The notes below the pieces were generated by a model that saw only the letters and a list, made by a program, of their open reading frames with translations, searched no databases and was not told the origin of the DNA. Both the position numbers and the translations under genes were made by a program. Positions 5,095 to 8,964 of a stretch of DNA of 8,964 nt are shown here, piece after piece. Location of the stretch: positions 1 to 8,964 of the forward strand of contig JAEZKN010000585.1 in the NCBI GenBank assembly GCA_023415395.1, in the 5' to 3' direction. Positions within the stretch are counted from its first letter, which is position 1; the number at the start of each line of letters is the position of its first letter. This stretch comes from Actinomycetes bacterium. GTDB lineage: Bacteria > Actinomycetota > Actinomycetes > Propionibacteriales > Nocardioidaceae.

Positions 5095-5943
5095 ATGAGC
5101 CGCGAGAACTCCCTCGTCACCGCCCAGTGGGTGGAGGACCACCTCGACGACCCGAAGGTGGTGCTGATCGAGGTCGACGAGGACACCTCGGCGTACGACA
5201 AGGGCCACATCAAGGGCGCCATCAAGCTCGACTGGACGACCGACCTGCAGGACCAGGTCCGCCGGGACTTCGTCAGCAAGGAGCAGTTCGAGGCGCTGCT
5301 GTCCGAGCGCGGCGTCGCCAACGACGACACCGTGGTGCTCTACGGCGGCAACAACAACTGGTTCGCCGCGTACGCGTACTGGTACTTCAAGCTCTACGGC
5401 CACCAGGACGTCAAGCTCCTCGACGGCGGCCGCAAGAAGTGGGAGCTCGACTCCCGCGAGCTCACCGACGAGCTGCCCAGCCGCGAGAAGACGTCCTACA
5501 CCGCGCAGGAGCAGGACCACTCGATCCGTGCCTTCCGCGACGAGACCGTCGCCGCGATCGGCGTGAAGAACCTCGTCGACGTGCGCAGCCCCGACGAGTA
5601 CGCCGGTCGCCTCCTCGCGCCGGCCCACCTCCCGCAGGAGCAGTCGCAGCGCGCCGGCCACGTCCCGACCTCGATCAACGTGCCGTGGAGCAAGGCGGCC
5701 AACGACGACGGCACCTTCAAGTCCGACGAGGAGCTCAAGGCGCTCTACGCCGAGGCCGGCCTCGACGACTCCAAGGAGACGATCGCGCTGTGCCGCATCG
5801 GCGAGCGCTCGTCGCACACCTGGTTCGTGCTCAAGGAGCTCCTGGGCCACGAGAGCGTGAAGAACTACGACGGGTCCTGGACCGAGTACGGCTCCCTCGT
5901 GGGCGTCCCGGTCGCCATCGGCGACGAGCCCGGCGAGGCCTGA
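5095..5943 (+). CDS. cysA2: Thiosulfate sulfurtransferase, CysA2 type (tandem rhodanese)
   Basis: A 282-residue two-domain rhodanese. The inactive N-terminal domain (about 1-125) contains VEVDEDTSAYDKGHI, GAIKLDWTTDLQD and YGGNNNWFAAYAYWYFKLYG. The catalytic C-terminal domain contains VDVRSPDEYAG, LAPAHLPQEQSQRAGH, INVPWSKAANDDGTFKSDEE and the active-site loop CRIGER with Cys233, followed by SSHTWFVLKELLG. These blocks match the mycobacterial CysA2/CysA3 sulfurtransferases, which move sulfane sulfur from thiosulfate through a cysteine persulfide. The CRIGER loop, with its basic residues, fits thiosulfate preference over 3-mercaptopyruvate. The protein is cytoplasmic, with no signal peptide. 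AAAGGTAGAG precedes the ATG at 5095. It is the second structural gene of the leader-controlled operon. Confidence 0.95.
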   Translation: MSRENSLVTAQWVEDHLDDPKVVLIEVDEDTSAYDKGHIKGAIKLDWTTDLQDQVRRDFVSKEQFEALLSERGVANDDTVVLYGGNNNWFAAYAYWYFKLYGHQDVKLLDGGRKKWELDSRELTDELPSREKTSYTAQEQDHSIRAFRDETVAAIGVKNLVDVRSPDEYAGRLLAPAHLPQEQSQRAGHVPTSINVPWSKAANDDGTFKSDEELKALYAEAGLDDSKETIALCRIGERSSHTWFVLKELLGHESVKNYDGSWTEYGSLVGVPVAIGDEPGEA

Positions 5944-5947
5944 TCCT

Positions 5948-5971
5948 CTCGTCGGTCGAGTAGCGAGCGCC
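5948..5971 (+). repeat. REP-like repeat, truncated copy 1
   Basis: A 24-bp copy of the first part of the repeat found complete at 5981 and 6038. It starts with CTCGTCGGTCGAG and breaks off after GCGAGCGCC. It begins 4 bases after the sulfurtransferase stop codon. Confidence 0.8.
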
Positions 5972-5980
5972 GGTGCTCAC

Positions 5981-6022
5981 CTCGTCGGTCGAGTAGCGAG
6001 CGCCAGCGAGCGTGTCGAGACC
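5981..6022 (+). repeat. REP-like repeat, full copy 2
   Basis: A 42-bp unit starting CTCGTCGGTCGAGTAGCGAG and ending GTGTCGAGACC. It carries an internal direct repeat GCGAGCG...GCGAGCG and outer GGTC.../...GACC ends. It differs from copy 3 at one base (G in place of A in GTGTCGAG). The type resembles repeats I associate from memory with Nocardioides intergenic regions. Confidence 0.85.
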
Positions 6023-6037
6023 CGACGCTGAGCGGCC

Positions 6038-6079
6038 CTCGTCGGTCGAGTAGCGAGCGCCAGCGAGCGTATCGAGACC
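6038..6079 (+). repeat. REP-like repeat, full copy 3
   Basis: A 42-bp unit in the same orientation as copy 2, with 41 of 42 bases identical, ending GTATCGAGACC. The 15-base spacer after copy 2 is unrelated. It ends 29 bases before the DUF1416 start, so the array lies inside the operon between its second and third genes. Confidence 0.85.
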
Positions 6080-6108
6080 TCATCCATCTCTAGAGCAAGG
6101 AACAGATC

Positions 6109-6405
6109 ATGTGCGGAGCAACGGAGGGCGGCCTGTCCCTCGACGGCATCGACGTCAAGAAGGAGGCCATCGTCCAGGGCCAGGTGGTCCGCGCGGGTGA
6201 GCCGGTGGGCAACGCCTACGTGCGGCTGCTCGACCGCACCGGCGAGTTCACCGCCGAGGTCCCCACCTCGGCGACCGGCCACTTCCGATTCTTCGCCGGC
6301 GACGGCGAGTGGACGCTGCGGACGCTGGCGCCGAAGGCGGACCCGGTCGACAAGAAGGTGCACGCCTCGGTGGGCAGCATCGCCGAGGTCGTCGTCGCCC
6401 TCTGA
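6109..6405 (+). CDS. sseC: DUF1416 protein (SseC family)
   Basis: A 98-residue protein beginning MCGA and containing KKEAIVQGQVV, AYVRLLDRTGEFTAEV, SATGHFRFFAGDGEWTLR and a C-terminal SVGSIAEVVVAL. This matches the DUF1416/SseC family encoded next to cysA2-type sulfurtransferases in mycobacteria and other actinobacteria. The predicted fold is an all-beta carboxypeptidase-regulatory-like (transthyretin-like) domain. Cys2 at the extreme N-terminus is conserved in my recollection of the family, and a role in sulfur transfer or thiol protection is plausible but unproven. AAGGAA lies 6 bases before the ATG at 6109. The gene is separated from the sulfurtransferase by 165 bases filled mostly by REP-like repeats, and a strong terminator follows. 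Confidence 0.93.
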   Translation: MCGATEGGLSLDGIDVKKEAIVQGQVVRAGEPVGNAYVRLLDRTGEFTAEVPTSATGHFRFFAGDGEWTLRTLAPKADPVDKKVHASVGSIAEVVVAL

Positions 6406-6415
6406 CCTCTGAGAT

Positions 6416-6454
6416 CTCGTGTGCGCCGCGCCCGCCCGGCTCGGCGCACACGAG
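6416..6454 (+). terminator. Hairpin terminator of the sulfur operon
   Basis: CTCGTGTGCGCCG (6416-6428) pairs perfectly over 13 bp with CGGCGCACACGAG (6442-6454), with a 13-base loop. It begins 11 bases after the sseC stop. There is no U-tract, which is common for actinobacterial terminators. Confidence 0.8.
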
Positions 6455-6465
6455 GGCGAGGACCT

Positions 6466-6483
6466 GGACCGGGCGACCGGTCC
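6466..6483 (+). promoter_or_regulatory. Short inverted repeat before the BKACE gene
   Basis: GGACCG (6466-6471) and CGGTCC (6478-6483) form a 6-bp inverted repeat with a 6-base centre, 18 bases before the BKACE start. It could be an operator for a dimeric regulator or part of the terminator region. No clear -10/-35 or Shine-Dalgarno is visible here. Confidence 0.3.
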
Positions 6484-6501
6484 GTCTGACAGCATGGCGC
6501 C

Positions 6502-7359
6502 ATGCCCGAGCTGTCTGCCGATCGTCTCCTGATCACCGTCGCTCCCACGGGCGCCGAGTCCGCCAAGGCCGACGTGCCGAACCTGCCGACGACGCCGGAG
6601 GAGATCGCCGAGACCGCGCGCGCGTGCGAGGCCGCGGGTGCGGGGATGATCCACCTCCACGTGCGCGACGGCGAGCATCGGCCGACGCTCGACCTGGTCC
6701 TGCTCAAGGAGTGGGTGGCCGCGGTCCGCGACGTGAGTGACCTCGTCGTCCAGCTCTCGACCGGCGGCTCGGTGCACGACCCGCTCGACCAGCGGCTCAA
6801 GGTGCTCGACGCCGAGCCCGACTCCTGCAGCCTGACCCTGGGGACGACCAACTTCGGCGACGACGTCTTCCTCAATCCCTGGCCGTTCGTGTGCGAGCTC
6901 TACCAGCTGAGCCAGGAGCGGCGGATCGTGCCCGAGTTCGAGCTCTTCGACCTCGGGCAGGTCCACGCTCTCCGGCGGTTGCTGGACCGTCACGGCCTTC
7001 CCTACGGCGGCAAGGTCCACTGTGACCTCGTCATGGGAGTGCCGGGGGGCATGGACGGCACGGCGGACGCGCTGGTGGCCTCGGTCGCGTCCCTCCCCGC
7101 GGCGACCACGAGCTGGTCGGCGACCGGCATCGGACGTTCGACTCTCGCGGTCGCGCTCGCGAGCCTCTCCAAGGGCGGCCACCTCCGCGTGGGCATGGAG
7201 GACGTGCTCACGATCAGCAAGGGCGTGCCGGTCGAATCCAACGCGCAGCTCGTCGAGCGTGCCGTCGAGCTCGGCCGCCTCGCCCAGCGGGTGCCGATGA
7301 CGCCAGCGGAGGCGCGGATCCTCCTGGGGATGTCTGCCCAGGCGCGAGGTGCTGTCTAG
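6502..7359 (+). CDS. BKACE family (DUF849) beta-keto acid cleavage enzyme
   Basis: A 285-residue TIM-barrel enzyme of the family typified by 3-keto-5-aminohexanoate cleavage enzyme (Kce). These enzymes condense a beta-keto acid with acetyl-CoA and split it into acetoacetate and a CoA thioester, using a divalent metal. Seen here: the N-terminal ITVAPTGAE, the metal-binding HLHVRD (His51, His53), PEFELFDLGQ in mid-barrel, GKVHCDLVMGVPGGM, and RVGMEDVL (Glu233, Asp234), equivalent to the family's RVGxED. The substrate varies widely in BKACEs and cannot be read from the sequence. Usual members have GH after FDxG where this has GQ. The ATG at 6502 has no Shine-Dalgarno; an ATG at 6494 is out of frame. 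It stands alone between two terminator-like regions, so it is probably monocistronic. Confidence 0.93.
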   Translation: MPELSADRLLITVAPTGAESAKADVPNLPTTPEEIAETARACEAAGAGMIHLHVRDGEHRPTLDLVLLKEWVAAVRDVSDLVVQLSTGGSVHDPLDQRLKVLDAEPDSCSLTLGTTNFGDDVFLNPWPFVCELYQLSQERRIVPEFELFDLGQVHALRRLLDRHGLPYGGKVHCDLVMGVPGGMDGTADALVASVASLPAATTSWSATGIGRSTLAVALASLSKGGHLRVGMEDVLTISKGVPVESNAQLVERAVELGRLAQRVPMTPAEARILLGMSAQARGAV

Positions 7360-7383
7360 TCCAGTTTGCTTCGGACGAATACT

Positions 7384-7400
7384 GACGGGTAATGCCCGTC
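7384..7400 (+). repeat. Small inverted repeat downstream of BKACE
   Basis: GACGGG (7384-7389) and CCCGTC (7395-7400) form a 6-bp stem with a TAATG loop, 24 bases after the BKACE stop. It is weak as a terminator and has no U-tract, but it is the only hairpin found immediately after the gene. Confidence 0.35.
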
Positions 7401-7580
7401 GGCCCGCGAGAGCGCACTTCTCCTTGACTCCATCGGCACCCGGATCTGCTCAGTTGAGGGGTTTTCCCGAATTTTAGGGATGACTTTCCGGTCAACTCAG
7501 GTTCGCAGAGCGACGCGGAGTGCGCTGTCAACCCTCCCGAGCAGTTCGAACGAACCGCCCGCCGTTCCGTCATTCCGTCC

Positions 7581-7586
7581 TAGCGT
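7581..7586 (+). promoter_or_regulatory. Possible -10 element for the first collagen-like gene
   Basis: TAGCGT fits TAnnnT and would start transcription near 7593, giving a 5' leader of about 33 bases that contains GGGGGA just before the ATG. No good -35 lies 17-19 bases upstream. The perfect TTGACA at 7594-7599 is too close to the ATG to have a usable -10. Confidence 0.3.
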
Positions 7587-7625
7587 CCCACCGTTGACAC
7601 CCACCACTGGACATTCGGGGGAAGC

Positions 7626-8444
7626 ATGAAGGACAGGTACAAGTCAGGCATCGCGGTCGTTGCGGCTGCGGGCCTGCTCGTCGTCGGAGGCACCACCGGT
7701 GCGGTCGCGGCCAAGCTGATCGACGGCAGCCGGATCAAGGACGCCTCGGTCTCGGGCTCGAAGCTGGAGGCCAACGCTGTCAGCTCTCGCGAGCTCTCGC
7801 CGAACAGCGTCGGCAAGAACCACATCAAGAGCGGTGTCCTCGAGGGGCTCCAGGGTGAGCCCGGGGAGGCCGGGGCGCAGGGACCTGCTGGTCCTGCCGG
7901 CCCCGCCGGAGAGCAGGGTCCCGCGGGCGAGCAGGGCCCGGCTGGTCCGGCCGGCCCCGCTGGTCCTCCGGGAGCCGCCGGAGCCCCGGGCCCTGCGGCC
8001 TCGGACGTCAAGGGCGGACTCGCCGCGCATCTCGAAGGGACCGCGACCACGATCGCCGACATCGGTGGCACGTTCGGCAAGTTCCCCGGGTCCGTGCGTG
8101 CGACGTCGCTGGGCACGATCACCCTGCCCAGCGCCGGCACGTACGTCCTCACGGGGGACGGGTTCTTCACCTCGACGAGCGCGGTGAGTGGGAACACTCG
8201 CCTGCAGCTCGCGCTGCGTCACGACGACGGCAGCGACTGGGGCAAGGACTTCGGGACCTGCTTCACGGACGCGACGAGCCCGCTCGCGAACCGTGAGGCC
8301 ACCTGCAGCACGACGCGGGTCGTCACGGTCAGCTCCGCGACCACGGTGAAGGTCTACGGCTTCGGCTACGCCGATGACCAAGGCGCTGCCGACAGCGGGA
8401 AGTTCAAGGGCACTGCCTACGTGACGGCCGTCCGCGTCGGCTGA
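7626..8444 (+). CDS. Secreted collagen-like protein with decapeptide-repeat stalk
   Basis: A 272-residue protein. A Sec-type signal or anchor runs from basic residues 2-6 through a hydrophobic core (9-22) to AVAA (26-29). Residues 31-73 contain about four 10-residue units of the form I/L-x-x-A/N/G-S/A-V/L-x4 (IKDASV, LEANAV, LSPNSV, IKSGVL), a pattern I recall from many uncharacterised actinobacterial exported proteins. Residues 74-124 are 17 uninterrupted Gly-X-Y triplets, mostly GPA and GEQ with one GPP, so a short collagen-like triple helix and trimerisation are expected. Residues 125-272 form a probable beta-rich head with two cysteines (FGTC, EATC) that may form a disulfide. GGGGGA precedes the ATG at 7626. 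A closely related gene follows at 8678. The head's ligand is unknown. Confidence 0.9.
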   Translation: MKDRYKSGIAVVAAAGLLVVGGTTGAVAAKLIDGSRIKDASVSGSKLEANAVSSRELSPNSVGKNHIKSGVLEGLQGEPGEAGAQGPAGPAGPAGEQGPAGEQGPAGPAGPAGPPGAAGAPGPAASDVKGGLAAHLEGTATTIADIGGTFGKFPGSVRATSLGTITLPSAGTYVLTGDGFFTSTSAVSGNTRLQLALRHDDGSDWGKDFGTCFTDATSPLANREATCSTTRVVTVSSATTVKVYGFGYADDQGAADSGKFKGTAYVTAVRVG

Positions 8445-8459
8445 CGCACGCCGCCAGCA

Positions 8460-8492
8460 AACAGGCCCCGGGTGCTGCACCCGGGGCCTGTT
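8460..8492 (+). terminator. Strong hairpin terminator after the first collagen-like gene
   Basis: AACAGGCCCCGGGTG (8460-8474) pairs perfectly with CACCCGGGGCCTGTT (8478-8492) around a CTG loop: a 15-bp stem starting 15 bases after the stop. It has only a short TTCT after it. It separates the two collagen-like genes into different transcription units. Confidence 0.9.
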
Positions 8493-8507
8493 CTGCGTGC
8501 AGCGGGA

Positions 8508-8527
8508 CAACTGGTCTAGACCGGTTG
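8508..8527 (+). promoter_or_regulatory. DasR-type (dre-like) operator palindrome
   Basis: CAACTGGTCTAGACCGGTTG is a 20-bp palindrome with one mismatched position pair and a perfect 10-bp core, GGTCTAGACC. Bases 8510-8525 (ACTGGTCTAGACCGGT) match the Streptomyces DasR responsive element A(C/G)TGGTCTAGACCA(C/G)T, as I remember it, at 15 of 16 positions. DasR is a GntR/HutC regulator released by glucosamine-6-phosphate. The site lies 16 bases past the terminator and about 150 bases before the second collagen-like gene. Confidence 0.5.
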
Positions 8528-8538
8528 GGCGAAGAGGC

Positions 8539-8563
8539 GGAACGTTCGGCGCGGTGCGGAGTT
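8539..8563 (+). promoter_or_regulatory. Possible ECF-sigma-type promoter
   Basis: GGAAC (8539-8543), 17 bases, then GTT (8561-8563) resembles the GGAAC-N16/17-GTT layout of extracytoplasmic-function sigma factor promoters. It lies just after the dre-like palindrome and would give a 5' leader of about 105 bases before the ATG at 8678. The motif is short, so chance occurrence is likely enough to keep confidence low. Confidence 0.3.
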
Positions 8564-8603
8564 GTCGGGACACGTGAAGCTCCTGTCCACGTCGGCGTCT
8601 CAT

Positions 8604-8632
8604 CCCTGCGTCGAGGGGTTCCCTCGGCAGGG
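8604..8632 (+). promoter_or_regulatory. Stable hairpin in the leader of the second collagen-like gene
   Basis: CCCTGC (8604-8609) and CGAGGG (8612-8617) pair with CCCTCGGCAGGG (8621-8632) to give a 12-bp stem with a 2-base GT bulge and a GTT loop. It ends 45 bases before the ATG. It could stabilise the mRNA, end stray transcription, or regulate translation; the sequence alone does not decide. Confidence 0.45.
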
Positions 8633-8677
8633 GATCGACGTGCCGATGACGCACCCATCCGATCGGGGAACGCATCC

Positions 8678-8964
8678 ATGAAGGTCAACAGCAAGGCATC
8701 CATCGCCGTCGTCGCGGCCGCCGGACTCTTCGTCGTCGGGGGCACCTCCGGCGCCGTCGCCGCCAAGCTCATCGACGGCAGCCGGCTCAAGAACGCCTCG
8801 GTCTCGGGCTCCAAGCTCGAGTCGAACGCCGTCAGCTCGCGCGAGCTCTCGCCCAACAGCGTCGGCAAGAACCACATCAAGGACGGCGTCCTCGCCGGGC
8901 TCCAGGGCGAGCAGGGGCCGGCCGGTCCGGCGGGCCCGGCGGGGGAGCAGGGGCCGGCCGGCCC
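8678..8964 (+). CDS. Second collagen-like secreted protein, 5' part
   Basis: This gene runs off the right edge; 95 complete codons are visible. It is a paralogue of the gene at 7626: 61 of the first 73 residues are identical, including the signal (SIAVVAAAGLFVVGG to AVAA), KLIDGS, and the decapeptide units LKNASV, LESNAV, LSPNSV and IKDGVL. Gly-X-Y triplets begin at GLQ (residue 74) and continue GEQ, GPA, GPA, GPA, GEQ, GPA to the edge. Third codon positions are almost all G or C, more so than in the first copy. Most substitutions between copies are silent, so this is an old duplication kept by selection. GGGGAA lies 9-10 bases before the ATG at 8678. The upstream region differs completely from that of the first copy, so regulation has probably diverged. 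Confidence 0.9.
   Translation, partial: MKVNSKASIAVVAAAGLFVVGGTSGAVAAKLIDGSRLKNASVSGSKLESNAVSSRELSPNSVGKNHIKDGVLAGLQGEQGPAGPAGPAGEQGPAG

Noticed and set aside
4513..5850. 445-codon minus-strand open frame
   Set aside because: Antisense to the DUF4395 and sulfurtransferase genes, whose conserved motifs settle the coding strand.
5948..6079. CRISPR array
   Set aside because: Only three copies, one truncated, with spacers of 9 and 15 bases and no cas genes. The unit is a REP-like interspersed element.
5977..7182. 401-codon minus-strand open frame
   Set aside because: Antisense to sseC and BKACE and running through the REP-like repeats. The repeated SLALATRPTR-like peptide is translated repeat DNA, not a protein domain.
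7594..7599. Perfect TTGACA as -35 box
   Set aside because: A -10 at the right distance would fall on the GGGGGA ribosome site just before the ATG, and no TAnnnT is there.
7845..7997. Tandem DNA repeat causing phase variation
   Set aside because: The Gly-X-Y region is repetitive in protein, but the codons vary among GGT/GGC, CCT/CCC/CCG and GCT/GCC. There is no exact short repeat tract of the sort that slips.
7644..8675. 343-codon minus-strand open frame
   Set aside because: Antisense to the collagen-like gene and crossing its terminator; no family features.

Overview
The window comes from a high-GC actinomycete. The reasons are GC-rich third codon positions, frequent GTG starts, a mycothiol synthase, a GlnR-type nitrogen regulator, and promoters that appear to start transcription at the start codon. 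The 42-bp intergenic repeat at 5981-6079 resembles repeats I associate from memory with Nocardioides and relatives, so Nocardioidaceae is my best guess. No database search was possible.

Layout, left to right. (1) 1-704, plus strand: the 3' end of a YgfZ/CAF17-type folate-binding Fe-S maintenance protein and a closely following small two-helix membrane protein. (2) 723-3444, minus strand: glnR, dtd (D-aminoacyl-tRNA deacylase) and mshD (mycothiol synthase) are closely spaced and probably co-transcribed. An unrecognised 190-residue membrane protein follows with its own possible leaderless promoter. (3) 3533-4342, plus strand, divergent from glnR: a MoaD/ThiS-like small protein with a C-terminal GG and a membrane-anchored thioredoxin-like protein. 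(4) 4394-6454: a sulfur operon made of a promoter, a 25-residue cysteine-containing leader peptide, a DUF4395 membrane protein, a CysA2-type sulfurtransferase, REP-like repeats, the DUF1416/SseC protein and a strong hairpin terminator. (5) 6502-7359: a BKACE (DUF849) beta-keto acid cleavage enzyme. (6) 7626-8964: two tandem paralogous secreted collagen-like proteins, the second cut by the window end, separated by a strong terminator and an intergenic region with several palindromes.

How the parts fit. Blocks 3 and 4 look like a sulfur-handling module: a ubiquitin-like sulfur carrier candidate, a thioredoxin-like protein, a membrane protein with a CxxC motif, and a rhodanese. The leader peptide and the RNA structures after it suggest cysteine-responsive translational attenuation. 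The adjoining glnR operon joins nitrogen control, tRNA quality control and low-molecular-weight thiol synthesis.

The most notable signals are the leaderless cysteine leader with mutually exclusive hairpins at 4432-4585, a near-consensus DasR-type (dre-like) operator at 8508-8527 upstream of the second collagen-like gene, and the tandem collagen-like genes themselves, which carry a decapeptide-repeat stalk. No gene-free stretch exceeds 300 bases. The two largest gaps, 7360-7625 and 8445-8677, are described among the features and findings.
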